Assembly: GCA_046341775.1 (NCBI GenBank)
Contig: JBKDQQ010000098.1
Coordinates: 1-22,269 of the forward strand
Direction: 5' to 3'
DNA: 22,269 bases
From: SXXH01 sp041165735
GTDB taxonomy: Bacteria > Planctomycetota > UBA1135 > GCA-002686595
Shown here: one piece after another, positions 1-7,189 of the stretch
Numbering within the stretch: the stretch's first letter is position 1
How the letters are laid out: each line of letters begins with the position of its first letter
Position numbers and translations under genes: made by a program
The notes under the pieces: model-generated
Databases searched by the model: none
Told to the model about the DNA's origin: nothing
What the model saw: the letters and a program-made list of their open reading frames with translations, nothing else

Positions 1-20
1 GCGCGCGCCCGCCCCCCGCG

Positions 21-60
21 CCCGGGCGGGCTGGCCCGGACCCTGGCCCCCCCGCCCGGG
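21..60. terminator. GC-rich inverted repeat past the cupredoxin gene
   Basis: Positions 21-30 (CCCGGGCGGG) and 51-60 (CCCGCCCGGG) are perfect 10-bp reverse complements with a 20-nt spacer. The repeat lies about 48 nt beyond the stop codon of the minus-strand copper protein. It could end that transcript, but there is no U-tract, so this is only a candidate. The surrounding 1-107 segment holds no gene I can support. Confidence 0.3.
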
Positions 61-107
61 TCGCATGATCGTGGCGCGGCGCCCCTCGCGGCCGCGCGCC
101 TGGAGGC

Positions 108-932
108 TCAGGGCAGCCAGCTCACCGTGTAGGCATTGGTCAGGTTGGAGCTGAACCCGCCGCACGCGCCGGCGCCGTCGAGATACCAGGCCTGGTAGTG
201 GCGGGTGCTGCCGGGCGGGACGAAGCCGCGCAGCGACACCGGCGACTCGCCGACCTCCGGCAGGCGCGCCACGCCGAAGCTGACCGTCTTCACGCCCAGG
301 CGCACCACCGCGCCGCCGGCGCAGCGCAAGCCGTCGCCGAACGAGACGCCCGCCCCGCCGCCGAGCAGGGTGCTGCCTTGGATGAAGGTGACATTGTTGC
401 CCTCGGGCAGGCCATTGACCCACAGCTGCAGGGTGTCGCCGCCGAGACTGGCGCCGCCCGAGGCGCGCAGGCGGCCTCCGACGAGGATGGAGCTGCGGCA
501 CCCCACGGGCTCGACGCCTCCGTTGCCGCACGGACACGAGGCCTGCGTGCCGAAGCAACCCGCCGCGCCGGGGGCCGGACGGGCCACCTGGATGGCGCCC
601 TTCATCTGGATGGTGAAGTGCGGCGCGCAGAAGTACTCGTAGCGATCCCCGGCGCGCGGATTGGCGGCGAGGAAGGCGTCGCTGAACACGACCGAGTAGC
701 TCTGGACCCCCGAGGTGAGCGGGGTGTGGAAGGCCTCGTTGCCGTTGACCACTCCGTCGACGCCTTCGGTCGCGGTGTGCGAGCCGCTGGTCCACACGAA
801 GCGCACGGTGTCGCCGGGCGCGACGACGACTTCGCGCGGCGTGAAGAAGAAGCCGACTTGCTGGACCACGATGGTCTCGGCGAAGGCCGGCGCGGCGTGG
901 AGCAGGGCGGCGAGGAGGAGCAGGCTTCGCAT
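108..932 (-). CDS. Secreted type-1 copper (plastocyanin-like) protein with planctomycete-type C-terminal module
   Basis: 274 residues. Residues 1-19 form a Sec signal peptide (MRSLLLLAALLHAAPAFAET). Residues 20-118 form a cupredoxin domain with a complete type-1 copper ligand set: H52 in SGSHTAT, then C102, H105 and M110 in FCAPHFTIQM. It should bind one copper ion and act outside the cytoplasm in electron transfer or copper handling; the partner is unknown. A short proline-rich linker leads to residues 126-274, a divergent copy of the module also found in the subtilase (14695-17154) and the FG-GAP protein (17384-19645), with CPCGN, FGDGLRCAGG and NLTN signatures. The ATG at 932 was chosen over the in-frame start at 953 because the signal peptide begins there and a GGAGGA/AAGGA ribosome-binding region lies just upstream. 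It follows the terminator of the radical SAM gene, so it is probably transcribed on its own. Confidence 0.85.
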   Translation of the reverse strand: MRSLLLLAALLHAAPAFAETIVVQQVGFFFTPREVVVAPGDTVRFVWTSGSHTATEGVDGVVNGNEAFHTPLTSGVQSYSVVFSDAFLAANPRAGDRYEYFCAPHFTIQMKGAIQVARPAPGAAGCFGTQASCPCGNGGVEPVGCRSSILVGGRLRASGGASLGGDTLQLWVNGLPEGNNVTFIQGSTLLGGGAGVSFGDGLRCAGGAVVRLGVKTVSFGVARLPEVGESPVSLRGFVPPGSTRHYQAWYLDGAGACGGFSSNLTNAYTVSWLP

Positions 933-978
933 GGCGGTCCTTGAATCCTCCACCGACCACGCGCCCCGGGCAACCCGG

Positions 979-1003
979 AAAAGCCGGCGAAACCGGCGCC
1001 GGC
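979..1003 (-). terminator. Rho-independent terminator after the radical SAM gene
   Basis: Plus-strand positions 983-989 (GCCGGCG) pair with 997-1003 (CGCCGGC) around a 7-nt loop. The AAAA at 979-982 becomes UUUU in the minus-strand transcript directly after the stem. It sits about 36 nt past the radical SAM stop codon. A second self-complementary segment (1023-1040, GAGGCCCGCGCGGGCCTC) overlaps that stop codon and may add to the structure. Confidence 0.6.
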
Positions 1004-1038
1004 GCCGATTCCGGCCCGCGGCGAGGCCCGCGCGGGCC

Positions 1039-2694
1039 TCAGCCGGCCGTCGTCTCGGTCATCGCGTCGCGGCTCTTGCTCGCGGCGTTCGAGGCGGTGC
1101 CGGTCTTGTGGCCCGGGTCGATCCACGAACGCGAGGTCTCGGCTCGCTTGAAGAGCCGCTTCTCGATGCGGTTGTAGACATCGAAGGCGCGCGCCTCCCA
1201 CTTGCCGCTCGGGAAGCCGCCTTGCAGGTCGCCGCGCCGCAACCGCTGCTTCGCGCGCTTCTCCCAGAAGCCGATCTTGCCGCGCGCCAGGCCGTAGTCG
1301 AGCGTCACGTAGTGCTGGTACAGCTTGCGCTCGAGCGCGACCTCGGGCGGGATCTTGCCCGGCCAGGTCTCCTCGAGGTGGTACTCGCCGATCGAGCCCC
1401 ACTCCTTGAGCGTCTGCGGCGGTTGGTAGCCCATCGACACGGCCTGGTCCCACATCGCCGTGCCCGGGATCGGACGGTACGGCCAGACGGTCGGGCGCGC
1501 GAGCGGCGCGGCCACGTGCAACCGGCGGCATTGGTCGATGGTCGCCATCATCGAATCGCGCTCTTCGCCGGGATACCCGATGATGTAGGTCACCGACGCG
1601 CAGATGCCGCGCTTGTCCATCTCGACCGCCGCGGCGATGTTGTCGTCGCCTTTGATGGGCTTGCCGATCTTCTTCATCATCTCGTCGGTGCCGGCTTCGG
1701 CGCCGATCTCGGCGATGTACATGCCCGACGCGGCCATCAGGTCCAGCGTCGAGGGGTCGTACTTGAGGATCGAGTGCGTCTCGATGAACGCGTTCCACCA
1801 GAACTTGGCGCCGCGGTCGAGCAGTCCTTGCGAGAACTCCTTCACGCGCTTCTGCATGACGCCGAAGTTGGCGTCGTGGAAGCGCACCACATCGAAGTTC
1901 CAGCGCTCCTTCAGCTCGCACAGGTCGTCGAGCAGGCGGTCGGCGGGCATGGCCTTCCAGCGCCGGTCGGTGACGATCGGCGAGCAGCAGAAGGTGCAGG
2001 GCTCGGGGCACCCGTAGCTCGAGAAGTACGTGATGCCGAAGTACGGCTTGCGCTCGCCCATCGGGGGCGGCGTGGGCATGCGCAGCACGTCCTTGTGCGA
2101 CCTCGAGCGCAACTGGTGCTCGCGGTACGGCTCGATGTCGATCAGGTGCCACGGCATGCGCTCGACGATCGCGTCCCAACCCGCGACGCCGCGCTTCTCC
2201 GTCTTCACGACCTGGCCGTCGCGCCACAGCGCGAGCCCGGGCACTCCTTCGAGCGGTTCGCCGCAATCCAGCGCGCGCACCACCTCGTCGAAGGTCACCT
2301 CGCCCTGGCCGAGCACGACGCAGTCGTAGAGGCCCGTCTGCAGTTGCAGGTCGGGACGCACCGAGGCGAACCAGCCCCCGATGACCGACTTGATGTGCGG
2401 GAACTTGGCCTTGACCTTCTGCGAAGCCAGCCACCCGTCGTAGACCATGTAGCCGAGGATGCCCGTGGTCGCGTAGAGGAACGCGCCCTCGCAGGCCTCG
2501 ACCAGGCGCCGGTGCGCCTCGTCGGCCGGGTACAGGCTGCCGTCGACGATGACGATCTCGTAGCCGTGCTGCAGCGGACGCGCCGAGATGGTCAGCATCT
2601 CCAGCGGCAGCATGTCCTTGCTCGACGGCAGGCCGAGCGACTCGTCCACCTGCTGCGGCTGGTACAGGACGATCTTCTTCTTGCGTCCGATCAT
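1039..2694 (-). CDS. B12-binding-domain radical SAM enzyme
   Basis: 551 residues. The N-terminal part (about 1-150) has the Rossmann-like layout of a cobalamin-binding domain, with strands IVLYQP, YEIVIVDG, VIGGWFASV and the VLGQGEVTFDEVV segment common in this class. The radical SAM domain follows, with the [4Fe-4S] motif CxxxCxxC at C229, C233 and C236 (GCPEPCTFCC). Later motifs include AEIGAEAGTDEMM and YIIGYPGEE, typical of TIM-barrel radical SAM strands. The family uses an iron-sulfur cluster and S-adenosylmethionine for radical methylations or rearrangements, often with methylcobalamin; the substrate cannot be read here. The ATG at 2694 is chosen because MIGRKKKIVLYQPQQ begins the first beta strand, while the 85 codons upstream are low-complexity Pro/Arg. 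No strong Shine-Dalgarno is visible. No neighbour suggests a pathway. The upstream gap 2695-2920 holds nothing I recognise. Confidence 0.85.
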   Translation of the reverse strand: MIGRKKKIVLYQPQQVDESLGLPSSKDMLPLEMLTISARPLQHGYEIVIVDGSLYPADEAHRRLVEACEGAFLYATTGILGYMVYDGWLASQKVKAKFPHIKSVIGGWFASVRPDLQLQTGLYDCVVLGQGEVTFDEVVRALDCGEPLEGVPGLALWRDGQVVKTEKRGVAGWDAIVERMPWHLIDIEPYREHQLRSRSHKDVLRMPTPPPMGERKPYFGITYFSSYGCPEPCTFCCSPIVTDRRWKAMPADRLLDDLCELKERWNFDVVRFHDANFGVMQKRVKEFSQGLLDRGAKFWWNAFIETHSILKYDPSTLDLMAASGMYIAEIGAEAGTDEMMKKIGKPIKGDDNIAAAVEMDKRGICASVTYIIGYPGEERDSMMATIDQCRRLHVAAPLARPTVWPYRPIPGTAMWDQAVSMGYQPPQTLKEWGSIGEYHLEETWPGKIPPEVALERKLYQHYVTLDYGLARGKIGFWEKRAKQRLRRGDLQGGFPSGKWEARAFDVYNRIEKRLFKRAETSRSWIDPGHKTGTASNAASKSRDAMTETTAG

Positions 2695-2920
2695 CGTGGT
2701 CTCGAGCGGTTTGCGGCGGGTCGGGCCGGAATCGGCACGGGGTTCGGATTCTACCCTCGAATCTCCCGTCAGGGGCCGAGTCGGGGGCGAAGCGGGCTGG
2801 AGATTGTCGGCTGGAACACCTTTCCAACCGTAGGCGCCCGACCCCGAAGGCGCGCGGTGGAGCGCACGGGTCGCGCTCGACGATGGCCGTGGGTGCCGTT
2901 CGCGCGGCCGCCTCGGCCCC

Positions 2921-3892
2921 TCAGGCCCCCCACGCTCCGGCCCACTCAACGGCCTTGTGCAAAGCCGCGATCAAGTTGGCGGCGTCGGCTCGTCCCCTGC
3001 CGGCGATGTCGAAGGCGGTGCCGTGCGCCGGGGAGATGCGCAGGTAGGGCAACCCGCACAGGGCGGTCACGCCGCCCGCGGGATCGAGCAGCTTCAAGGG
3101 GATGAAGGCCTGGTCGTGCCACAAGGCGACCACGCCGTCCCATTCACCATGCGCGGCTTGGCGGAACACGCTGTCGGGGGAGACGGGACCGTGCACATCG
3201 AGTCCCTCCGCCCGCGCGGCAGCCACCGCGGGAGCGAGGATCTCGTCGTCCTCCGTGCCGAGCAAGCCGTGCTCGCCGGCGTGCGGGTTCCAGCCGCACA
3301 CGGCGAGGCGGGGCCGCGCGACGCCCAACGCGCGCAGAGTCCCCTCGAAGAGCCGCGCGCGATCGAGCACGCGCTCCGTCGTGACCTCGTCCAGCGCGCG
3401 TCGCAACGGCATGTGGCGCGTGCACAGGATGACGCGCAGGCGTCCGGCGACCGCCATCATCTCGACGCGCTCGACGCCGCACCAACGACCGAGCAGCTCG
3501 GTCTGGCCCTCGACGCGCTCGCCCGCGAGGTGCAACGCCTCCTTGCTCGCGGGGGCGGTGACGAGCGCGGCCACGCGTCGGGCGAGGGCCAACTCGTGCG
3601 CCGCGCGCAGGGCGGCCAGCGCCTCGAGGCCCGCGGCGCGCTGCACGCGCCCGAGCTCCACCGGCCCGTGGTCCGCGGTCGCCATCCAACCGTGACCCCG
3701 CAAGGACGAAGGGTCGCTCGTCGCGGGGACCGCGGCCGGGCGCAGGCGCTCGGGCCCGAGGACCACGATGCGCGCGCGGCGCGACAACTCCGCGTCGCGC
3801 AGGGCGAGCAGCGCGATCTCCGGACCGATGCCGGCCGTGTCGCCGATGGCCAGCGCGACCAGCGGCGTGGTCGCATGCGCGTCGACGCTCAA
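2921..3892 (-). CDS. pdxA: 4-hydroxythreonine-4-phosphate dehydrogenase
   Basis: 323 residues, close to the usual length of about 330. PdxA oxidises 4-phosphohydroxy-L-threonine in the DXP-dependent pathway to pyridoxal 5'-phosphate. Family landmarks occur in order: the N-terminal AIGDTAGIGPEI; TAPASKEAL near 112-120; EGQTELLG near 128-135; the three metal-ligand histidines H160 (CTRHMPL), H204 (GWNPHAGE) and H259 (WHDQAFIPLK), spaced as in the E. coli enzyme; and SPAHGTAFDIAGRG near the C-terminus. No ATG lies in frame at the right place. The TTG at 3892-3890 overlaps the upstream gene's stop as TTGA and gives the correct N-terminus, so I use it. This implies translational coupling with the DUF3050 gene. 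Enzymatic identity is secure; the TTG start is likely but inferred. Confidence 0.93.
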   Translation of the reverse strand: MSVDAHATTPLVALAIGDTAGIGPEIALLALRDAELSRRARIVVLGPERLRPAAVPATSDPSSLRGHGWMATADHGPVELGRVQRAAGLEALAALRAAHELALARRVAALVTAPASKEALHLAGERVEGQTELLGRWCGVERVEMMAVAGRLRVILCTRHMPLRRALDEVTTERVLDRARLFEGTLRALGVARPRLAVCGWNPHAGEHGLLGTEDDEILAPAVAAARAEGLDVHGPVSPDSVFRQAAHGEWDGVVALWHDQAFIPLKLLDPAGGVTALCGLPYLRISPAHGTAFDIAGRGRADAANLIAALHKAVEWAGAWGA

Positions 3893-4716
3893 GCGTGGGC
3901 GGCCGAGCGCGACGCGGCCTTGTCCTCGAGCGCGGCCGCGATGCCGCTCCAGAAGTCGATGCGCGCCCGGATGGCGCACTCGGCGCCGATGCGGGCCTCC
4001 TCCCAGCGCGCCGGATCGTCGCCGCAGATCTCCTCCAGCATGCGCGCCGCCATCGGCGCGTGGCGCTCGCCGTCGAGGTGGATGTGGCGCTCGAGGTAGT
4101 CGATGAAGATCGACAGGCGTCCGCCGTGTTCGCGCGACAAGTCGTGCACGAAGCGCGTGAACATGTCGGGGATCACATCCTCGCGGCCGAGGGTGAAGGC
4201 CGCCGCGATGCGCGGCAAGGAACGCGACTCGACGATGCGCCATGTCTCGCCCACGAAGCGGCGCGCGGCGGTCGGCGCCTGCACGCGCGCCAACGCGGCG
4301 GGCACCAGTTCCTTGGCGCGCAGCCTCTCGATGAAGGCCTCGATGGCCGTGGTCGAGGAGCCGCATTGCGTCATGGCCGCGAGGTACAACTCGAAGTGGC
4401 TGATGTGGCCGACGCCGCCGAAGCCCTCGTCGGACTCCTCGCCGACGACGATCTCGTTGATCAAGCGGCGCGTCGTGGCCCCGCCTTTGGGGATCCACGG
4501 CAGTTCGATGCAGGTGAGTTCGCGCTGCAGCGCCTTCAGCAGCGACATGAAGTCCCACACGGCCCAGATGTGCTGCTCCTGGAACAAGCGCACATCGTCG
4601 ATGTCGCCGAGCCGCGCGTAGATCGGGTGCGCGACGAGTTGCGCGCGCAGCGGCGCGAGCGCGCGGTTCAACTGGTCCAAGGAGCGGGTGGGCTGGCTCG
4701 TGTGGGCTTGGCTCAT
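3889..4716 (-). CDS. DUF3050-type protein (probable heme-oxygenase-like fold)
   Basis: 275 residues, mostly helical, with no signal peptide or membrane segment. I recognise the DUF3050 pattern from FQEQHIWAVWDFMSLLKALQ (45-64), the SHFELYL helix and the ending YLERHIHLDGERHAPMA (207-223). Conserved-looking acid and histidine residues sit in separate helices: E47/H49, E93/E94, H107/E109, H191, E209/H211, D215/H219. Such a cluster is compatible with a metal site like that of heme-oxygenase-like diiron oxidases, but that is inference. The function is unknown. Three in-frame ATGs lie at 4755, 4731 and 4716; the last is preferred because GGAG lies 9 nt upstream. The stop codon overlaps the TTG start of pdxA, so the two products are probably made together. 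An 84-bp gap containing a CATGGC/GCCATG inverted repeat (4753-4770) separates it from the FlhB-like gene. Confidence 0.8.
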   Translation of the reverse strand: MSQAHTSQPTRSLDQLNRALAPLRAQLVAHPIYARLGDIDDVRLFQEQHIWAVWDFMSLLKALQRELTCIELPWIPKGGATTRRLINEIVVGEESDEGFGGVGHISHFELYLAAMTQCGSSTTAIEAFIERLRAKELVPAALARVQAPTAARRFVGETWRIVESRSLPRIAAAFTLGREDVIPDMFTRFVHDLSREHGGRLSIFIDYLERHIHLDGERHAPMAARMLEEICGDDPARWEEARIGAECAIRARIDFWSGIAAALEDKAASRSAAHA

Positions 4717-4800
4717 GGGGATGGACTCCATCCTAACCCGCGCAAGCGTCCGCATGGCGCGCGAGCCATGGTCGCGACGGCGAACGACCGATCGAACCGC

Positions 4801-5106
4801 TCAGGGCGCCGCGCCCGTGCCGCGGTCGCGCGCGACGTCCGCGAGCTCGGTGTCGAGCTCGACGAGGCAGGCGACGAGTCGCGCCACCGCCTCGTACATT
4901 TCGGGAGGCACCTCGTCGCCGATCTCCAGCACCGACAGCAAGGAGCACAGCGCCGGATCGCTGCGCACCGGCACTCCATGCCGCCGCGCGAGCTCGAGGA
5001 TGGCCTCCGCGGTGGCTCCCGCGCCGCGCGCCACGAGGCGCGGAGCGGCATCCTCCTCTGCATCGTAGGAGAGCGCCGCGGCCCGGGGTCGGGGAAGGTG
5101 GCTCAT
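4801..5106 (-). CDS. FlhB-like C-terminal domain protein (YlqH/FhlX type)
   Basis: 101 residues. It matches the cytoplasmic C-terminal domain of flagellar and type III export switch proteins: AAALSYDAEEDAAPRLVARG near the start, then AEAILELARRHGVPVRSDPAL, then LEIGDEVPPEMYEAVARLVA. The NPTH autocleavage motif and the four membrane helices of full FlhB are absent, as expected for the stand-alone paralogues. The role of these small proteins is not established. The ATG at 5106-5104 overlaps the stop of the upstream FliK-like gene (ATGA), so the two are translationally coupled. The same order, FliK-like then FlhB-like, is known from ylqG-ylqH of Bacillus. No other flagellar or secretion gene is in the window. 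Confidence 0.88.
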   Translation of the reverse strand: MSHLPRPRAAALSYDAEEDAAPRLVARGAGATAEAILELARRHGVPVRSDPALCSLLSVLEIGDEVPPEMYEAVARLVACLVELDTELADVARDRGTGAAP

Positions 5107-6452
5107 GCGCTCACATCCAGCACGGCGCCGCCGGTCCCCTCCTCCGCCGCGCGCGCTCCCGCGAGGCCCAAGTCGGCCTCGTGGGCCACCACGACGCGCG
5201 GGGCCCGGCCGTCGAGCGCGAGGCGCGCCGCGAGCCATTCGAGGCGCGCACCGAGCTCGCGCGCCGCGGCCGCGTCGGCGCAAGCCAGTCGCACCTGCAA
5301 GCCCGCTGGAGTGCCGCGCAGATCGGCGCGCACGGCGCCGAGCCGCTCGAACCCGAGGTCCACGACCAGGCGTCGCGATTCGACCTCCGTGGCGCCCTTC
5401 GACTCGCGGCGCTCCTCGCGCAACTTCAGCCACCGCGGCGAGTCGCCGCAGGACGGGGACCAGCCACCCTGCTCCGCGCCTTCGCGTCGGCGGGCGACCT
5501 CGACCAGCGCTTCGCCGTCGAGCGCGTCGAGCGCCTGCCCGACGAGGGCGCGCGTCGGCTCGTCCTCGAGGCCCTCCAGCGCCGCGGCGAGCCAACTGGC
5601 CGGAGTGTCCGCGGCAAGGCGCGCGGCGACCCGCGCCAGATCCTCGCGACCGGCCGGATCGCCCAGGAGAGCTCGCAAGGCGCCGCCGCCGAGCTTCGCG
5701 AGCCGCTCCTCGTCGAGCGGAACGCGCAGCAGGGCGCGCACGAGTTCGCGCAACCCGCCCAGGACCTCCGCCGCCCGGGCCGCATCGACGGGCGCGGAGC
5801 ACAAGCGCAAGACGCCGGCGCGCAAGCGCGCGGCCGCGTTCGCGTCGTGGACTTGCAGGCCCTCGATCAGCTCATCGGCCACCTCGGCCGCCAAGGCGTG
5901 CGCCAAGCGCCCTTCCACGCGCCCCTCCACCGCGCGCGCCAGCAAGGCTTCGGGGCGCGCGGCGAAGCTCCGCCAAGCATGCGCGAGGCGCGCGCCGTCG
6001 TCGCCCGCGCGCCAGTCCAGGCCTTGCAGGCGTCCCAGCAGGACCGCGACGGTCGCGCGCGCGTCCGGCGGCAGGCGCTCGAGGTTCGCCGACAGGCGCG
6101 CCGTCAGCTCGCGCAGCAGCACGCTGCCGGGCTCGGCGGACAGACGCGCGGACAAGAAGGCTTGGTGCAAGGCCGCGTCGGCGCGCGCGAGGCGCTGGAC
6201 GAGGCGCAGCACGGGCACGCCGTCCTGCGCTCCGCCCTCGGCTTCCAGGAGGAGATGGTCGCCCGCTTCGAGCTCGACCTGCGACGCGGCGGCGATCTTG
6301 CGACCGGCGAGCCCCAGAACGACCGAGCCGCCATCGAGCCGCTGCACGACCTCCGCGGCCACGAAGCGCGACCTCGCCAAGACCGCGGCGAGGTCGTTCC
6401 TCTGCTGGGCGAGCGCCGGCAGGTGCGGCAAGGAAGCCGAGACGGGATCCAC
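5103..6452 (-). CDS. FliK-like (YlqG-type) protein
   Basis: 449 residues, rich in Ala, Arg, Leu and Glu, without signal peptide. An N-terminal beta-rich segment (about 20-90: VVQRLDGGSVVLGLAGRK, then ASQVELEAGDHLLLEAEG) resembles the N-terminal domain of FliK/YlqG proteins. A long helical Ala/Arg/Leu-rich middle follows. The C-terminal part (about 345-435) looks like a flagellar hook-length control domain: VDLGFERLGAVRADLRGTPA, then GLQVRLACADAAAARELGAR. In flagella FliK measures the hook and signals to FlhB; here it probably partners the FlhB-like protein encoded immediately downstream. The start at 6452 is GTG, since no in-frame ATG lies nearby; I see no clear Shine-Dalgarno, so the exact start is uncertain. 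It begins just past the terminator at 6541-6573, so it likely heads a separate transcript, perhaps continuing into the DUF3050 and pdxA genes. Confidence 0.75.
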   Translation of the reverse strand: MDPVSASLPHLPALAQQRNDLAAVLARSRFVAAEVVQRLDGGSVVLGLAGRKIAAASQVELEAGDHLLLEAEGGAQDGVPVLRLVQRLARADAALHQAFLSARLSAEPGSVLLRELTARLSANLERLPPDARATVAVLLGRLQGLDWRAGDDGARLAHAWRSFAARPEALLARAVEGRVEGRLAHALAAEVADELIEGLQVHDANAAARLRAGVLRLCSAPVDAARAAEVLGGLRELVRALLRVPLDEERLAKLGGGALRALLGDPAGREDLARVAARLAADTPASWLAAALEGLEDEPTRALVGQALDALDGEALVEVARRREGAEQGGWSPSCGDSPRWLKLREERRESKGATEVESRRLVVDLGFERLGAVRADLRGTPAGLQVRLACADAAAARELGARLEWLAARLALDGRAPRVVVAHEADLGLAGARAAEEGTGGAVLDVSA

Positions 6453-6540
6453 GCCGGGGTTGTCGGCGGTGGGACCCCCCGCTCGCGCGCCAAGTCGGAA
6501 AAACCAGGCGTGGAAGCCGCTGCTGCCCCGGGAAAGGACC

Positions 6541-6573
6541 GCGCGCCCCCGTCCACGCTGGACGGGGGCGCGC
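6541..6573 (-). terminator. Strong hairpin terminator of the sigma-factor operon
   Basis: Positions 6541-6554 (GCGCGCCCCCGTCC) and 6560-6573 (GGACGGGGGCGCGC) form a perfect 14-bp stem with a 5-nt loop. On the minus strand the hairpin starts 26 nt after the stop codon at 6600 and is followed by GGTCCTTTCC, a weak pyrimidine tail. It separates the sigma/anti-sigma operon from the FliK-like gene. Confidence 0.7.
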
Positions 6574-6599
6574 GATGGAAGGTCGGACCGGAAGCGAGG

Positions 6600-7169
6600 T
6601 CAGCGTCGACGTTCGAACACGACGGTCTCCGCGTAGGCCTCGCGGCGGAAGCGCACCCCGTCCAGCGAGCCGCGCAACGATTCCACTTGCGGCAAGGCCG
6701 CGAACGATCCATCGGGGCGCGCGACGCCGACGACGAGTCCGGCGCGGTGGAAGACCACGCGGTCCAGTCCCAGTCGCACGTCGCCCACGAAGGTGGCGCG
6801 CACGCGATCGCCTTGCAGCAGCTCGAGTCGCACGCGCGTCGAACCGCGCAGCTGTCGCACGGCGGCGGCGATGTCGGTCCAGCGGCCTTCGATCGCCAGC
6901 GAAGCTCCGTCGAGCCGTGCGTGGCGCACCACATCCAAGCGCACGCCGCTCGCGAGCGGGAGCGTGCCGATCGTCTCGTCTCCGCCGCCGGCGGCCGTGT
7001 TGCCGGAGTTTCCGTTGCCCGCGCCCGTCTGGGCGGTCGGCACCGTCGTTCCCCCGCCGGCCCCCGCCCAGACGAGCGTGGAGCAGGCGAGCGTGGCGCA
7101 GGCGAAGGCGACGACGAGGCGGCGCAGCGGGGCGAGCCAGCGCGAGTCGCGTGTCGTGAAGGTCGTCAT
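6600..7169 (-). CDS. Secreted protein of unknown function, last gene of the sigma-factor operon
   Basis: 189 residues. An N-terminal signal sequence (basic RDSRWLAPLRR, hydrophobic LVVAFACATLACSTLVWAGA) is followed by a Gly/Asn/Thr-rich spacer (about 41-65). A compact mature domain of alternating charged and hydrophobic residues follows (GVRLDVVRHARLDGASLAIE, RVRLELLQGDRVRATFVGD), suggesting a beta-rich fold. I do not recognise the family. A TTG start at 7193 overlapping the upstream stop is possible, but the ATG at 7169 has GGAG 8 nt upstream, so I use it. The gap to the upstream gene is about 20 bp, so co-transcription with the sigma and zinc-finger genes is very likely. The product may be the main target or effector of that circuit. 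Confidence 0.7.
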   Translation of the reverse strand: MTTFTTRDSRWLAPLRRLVVAFACATLACSTLVWAGAGGGTTVPTAQTGAGNGNSGNTAAGGGDETIGTLPLASGVRLDVVRHARLDGASLAIEGRWTDIAAAVRQLRGSTRVRLELLQGDRVRATFVGDVRLGLDRVVFHRAGLVVGVARPDGSFAALPQVESLRGSLDGVRFRREAYAETVVFERRR

Positions 7170-7189
7170 GGTGGGTCTCCTCTCCTCGC

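Noticed and set aside
715..3105. Long plus-strand open frames opposite the radical SAM and pdxA genes (also 3895-7625 and 11582-14473)
   Set aside because: Arg/Ala/Pro-rich antisense frames without domains, opposite genes with clear families.
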